From Mycobacterium paraffinicum (GTDB lineage: Bacteria > Actinomycetota > Actinomycetes > Mycobacteriales > Mycobacteriaceae), in NCBI RefSeq assembly GCF_001907675.1, contig NZ_MPNT01000028.1, positions 1 to 64,000 of the forward strand: a DNA stretch of 64,000 nucleotides, in the 5' to 3' direction. The number at the start of each line of letters is the position of its first letter. Within the stretch, counting starts at the first letter, position 1. Under the pieces are notes generated by a model, which made no database searches, was not told where the DNA came from, and saw only the letters and a list, made by a program, of their open reading frames with translations. This document shows, piece by piece, positions 8,369 through 17,264 of the stretch. The position numbers and the translations under genes are program-made.

Positions 8369-8391
8369 TTACGCTACTTGCCGTAGCGTAA
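8369..8391. promoter_or_regulatory. candidate operator, 9-bp perfect inverted repeat
   Basis: TTACGCTAC (8369-8377) and GTAGCGTAA (8383-8391) are perfect complements around a five-base spacer, 50 bases before the amidohydrolase start. The 23-base symmetric element has no T-run and sits in a promoter position, so an operator for a dimeric repressor is more likely than a terminator for the preceding gene. It differs from the GACAATA repeat near the TetR gene, so a second regulator may be involved. Confidence 0.6.
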
Positions 8392-8440
8392 TGCTGCGGG
8401 TCTCGTCGCGCCTTCGGCCCATGGCGGCAAGGAGAGTCAC

Positions 8441-10201
8441 ATGTTCGACCTGAAGATCATTGGTGGCACCGTCGTCGACGGCACCGGCGCGGAGCGCTAT
8501 CGCGCCGACATCGGCATCAAAGACGGCAAGATCGTCGACGTCGTCCGCCGTGGCGCCGGGGACCCCGGGCTGGGCGGGGAGGCCGCCGAAACCATCGACG
8601 CCACAGGGCATGTGGTGGCCCCCGGCTTCGTCGACATCCACACCCACTACGACGGCCAGGTGAGCTGGGACGGCTTGCTCGAACCGTCCAGCGGTCACGG
8701 CGTCACCACCATCGTGACCGGCAACTGCGGCGTGGGCTTCGCCCCGGTTCGACCCGGCAGCGAGCAGTGGCTGATCGAGTTGATGGAAGGCGTCGAGGAC
8801 ATTCCGGGCACCGCGCTTACCGAGGGCATCACCTGGGGCTGGGAGACCTACCCCGAATACCTCGACGCGATCGGCAAGCAGAAGTTCTCCGTCGACGTGG
8901 GCAGCCAGGTCGCGCACGGTGCCATCCGCGCCTACGCGATGGGCGAGCGCGGGGCCCGCAACGAACCGGCGACGCCAGACGACATCGAGGCGATGGGCCG
9001 GCTGGTCCGGGAGGCGATCGAGGCCGGCGCCCTCGGGTTTTCGACGTCGCGCACTATGGGCCACCGCGCCATGGACGGCGAACCCGTGCCCGGCACGTTC
9101 GCCGCCGAGGATGAGCTCTTTGGGCTCGGGCGCGCCATGGCCGCCGGCGGTCAGGCCGTTTTCGAGTTGGCGCCGCAAGGATCGGCGGGCGAGGACATCG
9201 TCGCGCCCAAGAAGGAACTGGACTGGATGCGCCGGTTGAGCGCCGAGATCGACCGGCCGGTGTCCTTCGCGCTGATTCAGGTGGACGCCGACCCCAAGCT
9301 GTGGCGCGAGATGCTGGACCTGTCCGCCGACGCGCATGCCGAGGGCGCCCGCCTCTACCCACAGGTCGCGGCCCGGCCGTTCGGCATGATGATCGGGTTC
9401 CAGGGTCATCACGGCTTCAGCCACCGGCCCACCTACCGCCGGCTGGCGGCCGAGTGCAGCCGCGAAGAACTCGCGCAGCGCCTGGCCGACCCGGCGGTGA
9501 AGGCCGCCATCCTGGCCGACGAGGACCTGCCCGCCGACCCGACGCTGTTGTTCGACGGGATGTTCGCGCTGGTGCAGCATTCGCTCAAGCGGCTGTACGC
9601 GCTTGGCGACCCGCCCGATTACGAGCCGACCCCCGACCGCACCGTCGCCGCCATCGCCGCAGCCCGCGGCGAGGACCCGCTATCCACGCTCTACGACCTC
9701 ATGCTCGAGCGGAACGCGACCGCCATGCTGATGCTGCCGCTGTTCAACTACGCCGACGGCAACTGCGACGCGATCCGGGAGATGCTCCTGCACCCGGCCG
9801 GCGTACTCGGGCTTTCCGACGGCGGCGCCCACTGCGGGATGATCTGCGACGCTTCGTATCCGACCTTCCTGCTGACGCACTGGGCGCGGGACCGCCGCCG
9901 GGGCGAGAAGCTGTCGCTGGAATATGTGATTCGCAAGCAATCCCGCGACACCGCCCATCTGTTCGGCCTCACCGACCGCGGCACCATCGAGAAGGGCAAG
10001 AAGGCCGACATCAACGTCATCGACATGGACGCCCTGACGCTGCACCCGGCGGCCATGGCCTTCGACCTGCCGGCGGGCGGCAACCGGATCCTGCAGGGAG
10101 CCAGCGGTTATGCCGCCACGATCGTCAGCGGGACCGTCACCCGCCGCAACGACGTCGACACCGGGGCGCGGCCCGGCCGTTTGGTGCGGGGAGCGCGTTA
10201 A
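8441..10201 (+). CDS. amidohydrolase, N-acyl-D-amino-acid deacylase family
   Basis: A metal-dependent amidohydrolase of 586 residues, typical of the D-aminoacylase branch. The N-terminal beta-sandwich leads into the TIM barrel with metal ligands in [11 protein letters not shown] (HTH, residues 67-69). [10 protein letters not shown] near residue 100 contains the cysteine used in D-aminoacylases as a metal ligand. [10 protein letters not shown] near 200 and DGGAHCGM near 460 complete the barrel signatures. The family hydrolyses amide or cyclic amide bonds and the true substrate is rarely the one in the family name. A strong ribosome-binding site (AAGGAGA) precedes the ATG. Ten bases separate it from the Rieske oxygenase gene, so the two are one operon. 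It may hydrolyse an amide or lactone-like intermediate of the same pathway. Confidence 0.88.
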   Translation: MFDLKIIGGTVVDGTGAERYRADIGIKDGKIVDVVRRGAGDPGLGGEAAETIDATGHVVAPGFVDIHTHYDGQVSWDGLLEPSSGHGVTTIVTGNCGVGFAPVRPGSEQWLIELMEGVEDIPGTALTEGITWGWETYPEYLDAIGKQKFSVDVGSQVAHGAIRAYAMGERGARNEPATPDDIEAMGRLVREAIEAGALGFSTSRTMGHRAMDGEPVPGTFAAEDELFGLGRAMAAGGQAVFELAPQGSAGEDIVAPKKELDWMRRLSAEIDRPVSFALIQVDADPKLWREMLDLSADAHAEGARLYPQVAARPFGMMIGFQGHHGFSHRPTYRRLAAECSREELAQRLADPAVKAAILADEDLPADPTLLFDGMFALVQHSLKRLYALGDPPDYEPTPDRTVAAIAAARGEDPLSTLYDLMLERNATAMLMLPLFNYADGNCDAIREMLLHPAGVLGLSDGGAHCGMICDASYPTFLLTHWARDRRRGEKLSLEYVIRKQSRDTAHLFGLTDRGTIEKGKKADINVIDMDALTLHPAAMAFDLPAGGNRILQGASGYAATIVSGTVTRRNDVDTGARPGRLVRGAR

Positions 10202-10211
10202 GGCGGCGGGC

Positions 10212-11570
10212 ATGAACGCGCCCGCCGGCAACCCGACCCGCAACCGCTCGCACGTCCAAGAGGACGCGATCGGCACTCCGCCGGACAGCCCCACCCTGGT
10301 GCCCGCGCAGCGGTATTACTCGCCGGAGTTCGCCGCGCTCGAGATCGAGCGAATGTGGCCGAAGGTATGGCAGCTCGCGTGCATGGTGGACCACGTCGCC
10401 GAGTCGGGTGACTACTTCGAGTACCGCTGCGGACCATACGGGGTGCTGATCGTTCGTGACGGCGACGGCGTGCTACGCGCGTTTCAGAACGCGTGCCGCC
10501 ACCGCGGCAACTCGGTGTGTGTGGGCTCCGGCTCCGGGCTGCGCGAGCTCAAGTGCGGTTATCACGGGTGGACTTGGGACCTGGCCGGCGCGCTCAAGCG
10601 GGTGCCCAACCGCAAGGGCTTCGGGGCGCTCAAGATGTCGGACTTCCCGCTGGTGCCGGTGCGGGTGGACACCTGGGAGGGGCTGGTCTTCGTCAATCTC
10701 GACCTCGATGCGATGCCGCTGCTCGAGTATCTGGAGGCGGTGCCCGACGACATCGCCTGGTGCCGGCTGAACGATTTCCGTTGCTACGCCACGCTGACCG
10801 TCGACGTCGAGGCCAACTGGAAGACGATCGCCGACGGGTACAGCGAGACCTACCACATTCAGACGCTGCACCCGGAGTTGCTGCGCTGCGTCGACGACAT
10901 TCATGCGCCCCAACAGATCTGGGGCCACACCGGCAAATCGGACCAACCGTACGGCGTGCCAAGCCCCCGCTTTGAGGGATCGCTGAGCGATGAAGAGGTC
11001 TGGGAGGCTTACGTTTACACGCAGGGCGCACTGATGGGCGCCGCCGAGGGCACGCCCTTTCCGGCCGGCGAGCGCCGGCCGGGGCAAACGGTTCGGGAGC
11101 TGATCGCCGAGCACACCCGGGCGTTTGCCGCCAGTCGCGGGGTGAACCTCGATTGGGCGGACACGGACCGCATCACCCGGCTGCATCAGTACAACGTCTT
11201 CCCGAACATGACGCTGCTGGCCAACGCCGACCACCTCACCGTCATGTGCTCCCGGCCCGGGCCCGACCCCGATCACGGCGAGTTGGTCATGTTCTTGATG
11301 ACCCGAATGCCTCCGGGCTCTCCGCGCGCCAAGCCGACCGACGTCCGGGTGACCGCCGGTGAGGCCGAGCCCGGCGTTGTGCTCACCCAGGACATCCAGG
11401 TGCTCGCGAGCCTGCAGCGGGGCCTGCACCAACCCGGATTCACCCACTTGGTGCTGTCGAACGAGGAGCGGCGGGTGATCAACATGCATCGCAACCTGGA
11501 ACGCTATCTGGACTTATCCCAATCCGAGCGGATGAGCGGCGGCGCGACGGCCGGATCGCGCTCAACATAG
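10212..11570 (+). CDS. Rieske non-haem iron oxygenase, alpha (catalytic) subunit
   Basis: Catalytic subunit of a ring-hydroxylating-type oxygenase, 452 residues. The Rieske [2Fe-2S] ligands are C95-R-H97 and C115-G-Y-H118. The mononuclear iron site shows H215 and H220 within YHIQTLH, and an aspartate farther along should complete the facial triad. These enzymes insert oxygen into aromatic, steroid or amine substrates using electrons from a reductase. No beta subunit, ferredoxin or reductase gene is present nearby, so it is probably a homo-oligomer served by a reductase encoded elsewhere. The ATG at 10212 follows the amidohydrolase stop closely, indicating co-transcription. The substrate cannot be told from sequence. 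Confidence 0.9.
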   Translation: MNAPAGNPTRNRSHVQEDAIGTPPDSPTLVPAQRYYSPEFAALEIERMWPKVWQLACMVDHVAESGDYFEYRCGPYGVLIVRDGDGVLRAFQNACRHRGNSVCVGSGSGLRELKCGYHGWTWDLAGALKRVPNRKGFGALKMSDFPLVPVRVDTWEGLVFVNLDLDAMPLLEYLEAVPDDIAWCRLNDFRCYATLTVDVEANWKTIADGYSETYHIQTLHPELLRCVDDIHAPQQIWGHTGKSDQPYGVPSPRFEGSLSDEEVWEAYVYTQGALMGAAEGTPFPAGERRPGQTVRELIAEHTRAFAASRGVNLDWADTDRITRLHQYNVFPNMTLLANADHLTVMCSRPGPDPDHGELVMFLMTRMPPGSPRAKPTDVRVTAGEAEPGVVLTQDIQVLASLQRGLHQPGFTHLVLSNEERRVINMHRNLERYLDLSQSERMSGGATAGSRST

Positions 11571-11622
11571 TTCGTGTAGACACGCCGTAATCGGCCCGAT
11601 GCGATTTAGAATCCATTTCGTG

Positions 11623-12000
11623 ATGACCCCGTCAAACCCGTGGGGGGACGACAGAGGGCAACTCGCGCATCAGCTGCAGATGCGATACGAACCACTCGCG
11701 CGAAGACGCGCGCGGCGAATGTGCCAGAACTTCGAACGCGTCGGTGTCCGAACGGCGCCCGACCGCGTCCGGCAGATGCTCGCCGGCGCGCCCCTAGCGG
11801 CTCATGAAGTGATGGACGTCAACTTTGCGCTGATCGCCCTGCGGTTCGACCGTGAATCCCGCGCCGCCCGGTTCAAGCGGCTGAAGCGACAAGGCACCCG
11901 CTCATTGATGTTCGCCGGCCTGGTCCTGGTTGTGTTGAACTTTCTCATGTGCATGGCTTACGTCTTGCTGAACCTCGCGGAGCAGGGCGCACCCCTGTAG
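11623..12000 (+). CDS. conserved hypothetical protein with C-terminal membrane anchor
   Basis: I do not recognise this protein. It has about 125 residues from the ATG at 11623 (an ATG at 11599 would add eight). The N-terminal two thirds are soluble and strongly basic, with RRRARRMC and RFKRLKRQGTR. A single hydrophobic helix (LMFAGLVLVVLNFLMCMAYV) lies near the C-terminus, which suggests a tail-anchored topology. It stands alone between the oxygenase gene and the convergent response regulator, with only 14 bases to the latter's stop. No enzymatic motif is visible. Confidence 0.6.
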   Translation: MTPSNPWGDDRGQLAHQLQMRYEPLARRRARRMCQNFERVGVRTAPDRVRQMLAGAPLAAHEVMDVNFALIALRFDRESRAARFKRLKRQGTRSLMFAGLVLVVLNFLMCMAYVLLNLAEQGAPL

Positions 12001-12014
12001 GTCGCTGGGGTTCC

Positions 12015-12680
12015 TTAGCGTGGAATGACGATGCCGTTGTCGTAGGCGTACACGATCGCCGCGGCACGATCCCGCAGATCGAGTTTTCCGAAAATCCGGC
12101 CGATATGGCTCTTGACCGTCACCCCGGAAATGCAGAGCTCGTCCGCGATCTCGGCGTTGGAAAGACCCTTGCCGATCAATGTCAGCACGTCGAGCTCGCG
12201 AGTCGTCAGCTCGGCGATCGCGGCGCCGCGCGGGCCGGGGGCGGCTTTCCGGTAGGTGGTGAGCACGCGCGCGGTGACGGCGGGATCCAGGTAGCTGTCG
12301 CCCCGGGCGACCGCGCGCACGGCGCGGATCAGTTCCTCGGCGGACGAGTCCTTGAGCACAAACCCGGCCGCCCCGGCGCGCAACGCCTCGGACAGCAACT
12401 CGTCCTCGTTGAAAGTGGTCAGCGCCAGCACCGGCGGCGTCCCCCCGAGCCGGCGCGTCGCCTCGATGCCGTCGACTCGGCGCATGCGCAGATCCATCAC
12501 GATCACGTCGGGTCGGCACTCGGCAACTGCCGCCGGCACCTCGTCTCCGTCGGCGCATTCCGCGACGACGACGAAGCCGTCCTTGCGGCGCAAGATCCGG
12601 CGCAGCCCCGATCGCACCAACTCCTGGTCGTCGACGAGCAGGACGGTGATCTCGGCGACTTCCGCGACATTCGGGATCAC
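12015..12680 (-). CDS. NarL/FixJ-family response regulator
   Basis: A DNA-binding two-component response regulator of 221 residues. The receiver domain (about 10-125) has the acidic pair D17-D18 in LLVDDQE, phospho-acceptor D63 in VIVMDLRM, the switch threonine in ALTTFNEDEL and K109 in FVLKDSS. A LuxR-type helix-turn-helix (about 157-195) carries LTTRELDVLTLIGKGLSNAEIA across two recognisable halves. The GTG start overlaps the stop codon of the histidine kinase gene (GTGA), so kinase and regulator are co-translated. The signal and target genes are not evident; the MmpL transporter divergent from this operon is one candidate target. Confidence 0.93.
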   Translation of the reverse strand: MIPNVAEVAEITVLLVDDQELVRSGLRRILRRKDGFVVVAECADGDEVPAAVAECRPDVIVMDLRMRRVDGIEATRRLGGTPPVLALTTFNEDELLSEALRAGAAGFVLKDSSAEELIRAVRAVARGDSYLDPAVTARVLTTYRKAAPGPRGAAIAELTTRELDVLTLIGKGLSNAEIADELCISGVTVKSHIGRIFGKLDLRDRAAAIVYAYDNGIVIPR

Positions 12681-13894
12681 GCCTTACACCACCACGGGCG
12701 CCAGCCGGTGTCACCCTCGTGCAGCGGTATGTCGGCGCGCACCGACCACCCGTCCTCGGTCGGACCGGCGTCGATGGCTCCGCCCAGCAGCTCGACGCGC
12801 TGACGCATGCCGCGCAACCCGCGCCCTTCGGCGGATTGCGGGGCGGCTATCGCCACCGGTACTCGGTTGTCCACCGAGACGCTTGCCGATGCCGCCGAGA
12901 TTCTCAGCACCACCGTCGATTTCGAGTCCGGCGCATGCTTGGCGATGTTGGCCAGGGATTCCTGGGTGATGCGGTACAACGCGAGGCCGACCGCCGGTGA
13001 GACGCGTTCGGTGGGTCCGTCGATGCGCAGCGCGGCGTCCAGGCCGGCGCGCTGAAAGTCCGCGACGAGGACGCCGACGTCGTCGATGCCGGGTTCGGGC
13101 GTCGTCTGCGCGGGCTTCGTGGGCGAGTTGTCGAGAAGTCCGACGGTGCGCCGAATGTCGGCCATCGCCTGCCGGCCCAGGCGCTCGGCTTGCTCGAGCG
13201 CCTCGACCGCGTCGTCGATGTCGCGGTCCTGCTGCAGTCCCCGACGCGCACCCGTCAGGTGCAGCAGCGTGATGCTCAGCGAGTGAGCGATGACGTCGTG
13301 CACTTCGCGGGCGATCCGACGCCGCTCGTCGGCCGCCGCGTGCTGGGCCAGCATCTTCTGCGCCTCGATCTGTTCGGCCAGCAGCAGCCGTTGGCTGCGC
13401 ATGACGTAACCGAGGAGCCACGCCGCCCCGATGAAGGCCAGGTACAGCATCACCGCGTCCAGGCGGTGCAGTGCGGACGCGGCGAGCAGCAGAGCGGCCG
13501 AGGACCCGGCGGACAACAAGCCGCCCGCGATGGAACTCAGCGTCGCGGTGGACAGCACCATCAACACCAGCAGGGCGGGAGCGAAGTCGGCGCGAATGGG
13601 AGTCGAGGTACCGAACAGCATCATGGCGGTGGCCGTCGACCAGGTCGCCCACATCAGCAGCGGGCTGAGCTTTGTGTTCAGGAAAAAGAACACCAGCGTC
13701 GGTGCGATGGACACGGAGAATGCCGCGAGCCCGACGGGCACGTCGGCGGAGGGGCGCTGCAGGATCGCAACCACCGCGCCGCCGACGTGGCTGATGTCGA
13801 CGGCGATGAGCGACGTCCAGGTGAGACCGACGGGAATCAGCTCACCTCGCCGGCGAAGCTGCTCGCGCAGGTAAGCCGTTGCGGCACGCAACAT
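12677..13894 (-). CDS. membrane sensor histidine kinase (NarL-system, HisKA_3 type)
   Basis: Cognate sensor of the following response regulator, 405 residues from the ATG at 13894. The N-terminal 170 residues contain about five or six hydrophobic helices with very short loops, so no large extracellular sensor domain exists and sensing is probably within the membrane. The dimerisation and phospho-acceptor helix follows, with H199 in AREVHDVIAHS, the HisKA_3 signature. The HATPase domain ends the protein, with an N-box in ALYRITQESLANIAKH and the G-box GRGLRGMRQRV. An upstream in-frame extension exists but is not protein-like. It belongs to the same class as DesK/NreB-type kinases. Confidence 0.9.
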   Translation of the reverse strand: MLRAATAYLREQLRRRGELIPVGLTWTSLIAVDISHVGGAVVAILQRPSADVPVGLAAFSVSIAPTLVFFFLNTKLSPLLMWATWSTATAMMLFGTSTPIRADFAPALLVLMVLSTATLSSIAGGLLSAGSSAALLLAASALHRLDAVMLYLAFIGAAWLLGYVMRSQRLLLAEQIEAQKMLAQHAAADERRRIAREVHDVIAHSLSITLLHLTGARRGLQQDRDIDDAVEALEQAERLGRQAMADIRRTVGLLDNSPTKPAQTTPEPGIDDVGVLVADFQRAGLDAALRIDGPTERVSPAVGLALYRITQESLANIAKHAPDSKSTVVLRISAASASVSVDNRVPVAIAAPQSAEGRGLRGMRQRVELLGGAIDAGPTEDGWSVRADIPLHEGDTGWRPWWCKA

Positions 13895-14026
13895 CGCCCA
13901 ATCGTAGAAGGGCGCGCCACCTGCGCACATCATGCCGTGGGCGGCAATTGCCTCCGCCCGTGGTAGGAGCCAAAGACTGCACTTCGGCACGACGCGCGAC
14001 GGTGTCCGTTTTCCTAGCGTCGAGTC

Positions 14027-14407
14027 ATGACATGGACACAGCTGCACGACCGGATGGCCTTCATGGCCGAAGTGATCAAAGCCGCCGAGGCCGACCCCGA
14101 GGCGGCACTCGCGTCGGTCACGGACTCACCCGAAGTTCCCCGGCTGTTCGGTGACGAAGAGGGCCTGCTGCTGTCGCTGGGGCAGCGCTGGATCACCATG
14201 CTGGTGGCCAAGCTGGACCAGGCCGCGCACGAGGGCGTGGCGGCCGACCACGTGCGGGCCGAGCTCGAAACCGCCCAACCCGGCCTGCACGCGCTGGTGC
14301 GGATCGGCTCCCGGCGGTCGCTGCGGGTGCGCTCCCTGACGCGCGGTGAGCACGTGGCGGTGGGACTCTTCGGCGGACCGAGCGGCGATCGGCAGACCGT
14401 TGCATGA
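14027..14407 (+). CDS. conserved hypothetical protein upstream of mmpL
   Basis: I do not recognise this 126-residue soluble protein. It is mostly helical and acidic in the N-terminal half (MAEVIKAAEADPEAALASV), then has HALVRIGSRRSLRVRSLTRGEH near the end. No signal peptide or membrane segment is seen. Its 3' end overlaps the start of the MmpL gene by a few bases, so the two are co-transcribed and probably act together. It is not an MmpS protein, the usual small partner of MmpL transporters, because MmpS proteins have an N-terminal transmembrane helix. It is divergent from the two-component operon. Confidence 0.65.
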   Translation: MTWTQLHDRMAFMAEVIKAAEADPEAALASVTDSPEVPRLFGDEEGLLLSLGQRWITMLVAKLDQAAHEGVAADHVRAELETAQPGLHALVRIGSRRSLRVRSLTRGEHVAVGLFGGPSGDRQTVA

Positions 14408-17264
14408 CAGGCCGGGACTGATCTCGCGATTCACCGGTCGGTACGCGGTCCTGATCGTCGGGCTGTGGGTCCTCGCGGCCGGTGCCGCCAACCTGGCCGT
14501 CCCCCAACTGGAGCGAGTGGTCGACTCCCACGCCCGATCCTTCATGCCCACCGACGCGCCGAGCGCCGTCGCCGCCTCGCGGGCCGCCCAGCTGTTCGAC
14601 CAGACGCCGAGCAACAACTTCGTTTACGTTGTGCTGGAACGCAATCAGAAGCTCACCCCACGCGACCGGCAGTTCTACGACGCGCTGACCGCGGAGTTGG
14701 GTTCTGATCGACGACACGTCTATGCGGTGACGGACCTGTGGTCGCAGCCCGCGACGGCCGCCGGGGCGCAGAGCTCCGACGGGCGAGCCGTCAGCGTCAT
14801 GGTCCGGCTGGCGGGAATGCTGGGCACCGCGCAGGCGCGCGAATCGGTGAACGCAGTCCGCGCCACGGTCCGCACGCTCTCGCCGCCGGCCGGCCTCGAC
14901 GTCCATGTCACCGGACCCGGCGCCACCATCGTCGACGAATTCTCCGCGATCGATCGACAGATGCTGGGAATCACCGCCGCCACCATCGGTCTCATCCTGG
15001 TTCTGCTGTTGGTGGTGTACCGATCCCCGATAGCCGCCGCGATTCCGCTGATATCGGTCGGCCTCGCCCTAGCCCTGGCCCGCGCCGTCGTCGCCGCGCT
15101 TGGCCAATCCAATGCGGTTGAAGTTTCGCTGTTTTCGGTCGCGCTCATGGCGGCCATGACGCTGGGCGCCGGCACCGACTACGCGATCTTCCTGGTTGGC
15201 CGCTACCACGAGGCCCGCCGCGGCGGCGCCGCTCCTACCGACGCTCTGACGCTGGCCTACCGCTCCATCGCCCCCGTGGTGATCGGATCGGCGCTGACCG
15301 TGTCGGTGGCGCTGGCGTGCCTGGTGTTCGCGAACGTGGGATCGTTCCGAAGCGCCGGATTACCCTGCGCCATAGGCATTCTGGCGACCATGGTCGCCGC
15401 GCTGACCCTGACGCCCGCACTCATGAGCCTGGCCATCAGGCGCGGGTATCTTGAACCGCGGCCGTCGAGAACGGCGCGGCGCTGGCGCCGTGTGGGGACG
15501 ACGGTCGCGCGCTGGCCGGGCCCGATTCTGGTCACCGCGGGCGGCTTGACCCTGCTGGTGGCGCTGCCGCTGGCCGGCATGCGGATCGGCTTCAACGAGC
15601 CCGCCGCCACGCCGGCGTCCACCGACTCCAACCGTGGCTACGCCAGCGCCGACCGGCATTTCGCTGCCAACGCACTGTTGCCCGACGTCGTGGTGATCCA
15701 GGCCGACCACGACCTGCGAAACCCTGCCGGCCTGATCGCCATCGAGCGAATCACGCGCCACATCATGGCCGTACCCGGGGTGCGCGCCGTCCAGTCCGCC
15801 AGCCGCCCCGACGGCAAGGTGCCCGAGCAGGCGACGCTGAGCTACCAGGCCGGCGTGCTCGGCCGTCAGTTCGGGGACACCGTCGACTCGCTCACCCAAC
15901 GGCTGCGACGGGTTTCCGAACTCGACTCCGCCCTGGCGCGGACGCAGCTCGCAGTCGACGGCCTCGGTAACGGATTGCGCGGTGGTAGTGCGGGATTGGC
16001 GGACATGTCCGGAGCCGCGGACGACATGCGCGCCGGGATGGATGGGTTGCAGCGCAACGTCACCACGGTGTCGGGTTACCTCGACCCGTTGCGGGATTTC
16101 GTCGGGCGCACCCCCGACTGCGCGACCAATCCCATCTGCTCGACGGTGGACCGAGTGCTTCAGCCGGTCGACAGCCTGGTGCAGACCTCGGCGCGCCTGG
16201 ATGCGGGGGCCGCGAAACTGACCAGCGGCTCAACCACTGCCGCCACCGCGATGGCCGGCCTGCCCCAAAGCGTCGGCGCGATGAAAGACGCCCTGGCGCA
16301 GGCGCGTTCGGCCACCCATGACCTACTGAGCCTGTCCGACACCCTCGGACCCCAAATGCGCCAGTTGACCGACTACCTGGACGAGATCGCGACGCAGTTT
16401 CAGGGCAGTGCGGCGGCAGACTTCTACATGCCGCAGCGGGCGTTGACCGATTCCCGCTACACCGCCGCGCTGGGGCACCTGCTCTCCGGAAACGGCAGCG
16501 CCGCTTACCTGCTGGTCTACGGAGACGGCTCGGAGTGGGGCGGCGACGGCGCCAAGCGGGCAGACCTGATCCGCGCCGCCATCAAGGAAGCCACCAAGGA
16601 AGGCACTCTGACGCCGGTGGAGGTCGACCTTGCCGGCGTGGGCCCCGTGACTGCTGACCTGCAGCGCTTCGTCGCAGGCGACACCAAGCTGCTCGTCGGC
16701 GCCGCGTTGGCCCTCATCTTCTTGATCGTCACGGTGATGCTGGGCAGTCCGGTGGCGGGGCTGGTCGTCGTCGGGACCGTCGTCACCTCGTACGCGTCGG
16801 CAGTCGGTGCCAGCGTGCTGATTTGGCAACACCTGCTGCACCACGATCTGCACTGGGCTGTCGCCCCGATCGCATTCATCGCCCTGATCGCCGTGGGCGC
16901 GGACTATAACCTGCTGCTCGCGCTGCGCATCAAGCACGAAGCGTCGGCGGGCCTCAAGACCGGCATCATCCGCGCCTTCGGCGCCACCGGCGGGGTGGTC
17001 ACCGTTGCCGGCATCGTCTTCGGGCTCACCATGCTGGCGTTGCTCAGCAGTAGCGTGCTCAGCATCGCTCAGATCGGCAGCACCATCGCGGCCGGGCTGT
17101 TGTTGGACACCTTGATCGTGCGGGCGTTCATCGTGCCGTCAATCGTGGCGCTGCTGGGCCGCTGGTTCTGGTGGCCACGCGCGCTACCCCGCCGCGTCAG
17201 CATTGCGGCGGTGAAACCGCCACTGCAGCACCCGGTTACGGCCGCTACTGCCGCAGCGCGGTAG
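14400..17264 (+). CDS. MmpL-family RND transporter
   Basis: A large inner-membrane lipid or drug transporter of about 954 residues, driven by proton flux. The fold is two repeats of one helix, a periplasmic porter loop and five helices. Proton-relay Asp-Tyr pairs occur in both halves: D260-Y261 in GTDYAIFLVGRYHE and D835-Y836 in GADYNLLLALRIKHE, the two-site pattern known for MmpL3. The long second loop (about 400-760) contains helical, coiled-coil-like sequence. The TTG at 14400 places a short basic N-terminus just before the first helix; the GTG at 14346 would add 18 residues overlapping the previous gene. No MmpS gene is adjacent. The substrate is unknown. Confidence 0.88.
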   Translation: MHDRPGLISRFTGRYAVLIVGLWVLAAGAANLAVPQLERVVDSHARSFMPTDAPSAVAASRAAQLFDQTPSNNFVYVVLERNQKLTPRDRQFYDALTAELGSDRRHVYAVTDLWSQPATAAGAQSSDGRAVSVMVRLAGMLGTAQARESVNAVRATVRTLSPPAGLDVHVTGPGATIVDEFSAIDRQMLGITAATIGLILVLLLVVYRSPIAAAIPLISVGLALALARAVVAALGQSNAVEVSLFSVALMAAMTLGAGTDYAIFLVGRYHEARRGGAAPTDALTLAYRSIAPVVIGSALTVSVALACLVFANVGSFRSAGLPCAIGILATMVAALTLTPALMSLAIRRGYLEPRPSRTARRWRRVGTTVARWPGPILVTAGGLTLLVALPLAGMRIGFNEPAATPASTDSNRGYASADRHFAANALLPDVVVIQADHDLRNPAGLIAIERITRHIMAVPGVRAVQSASRPDGKVPEQATLSYQAGVLGRQFGDTVDSLTQRLRRVSELDSALARTQLAVDGLGNGLRGGSAGLADMSGAADDMRAGMDGLQRNVTTVSGYLDPLRDFVGRTPDCATNPICSTVDRVLQPVDSLVQTSARLDAGAAKLTSGSTTAATAMAGLPQSVGAMKDALAQARSATHDLLSLSDTLGPQMRQLTDYLDEIATQFQGSAAADFYMPQRALTDSRYTAALGHLLSGNGSAAYLLVYGDGSEWGGDGAKRADLIRAAIKEATKEGTLTPVEVDLAGVGPVTADLQRFVAGDTKLLVGAALALIFLIVTVMLGSPVAGLVVVGTVVTSYASAVGASVLIWQHLLHHDLHWAVAPIAFIALIAVGADYNLLLALRIKHEASAGLKTGIIRAFGATGGVVTVAGIVFGLTMLALLSSSVLSIAQIGSTIAAGLLLDTLIVRAFIVPSIVALLGRWFWWPRALPRRVSIAAVKPPLQHPVTAATAAAR

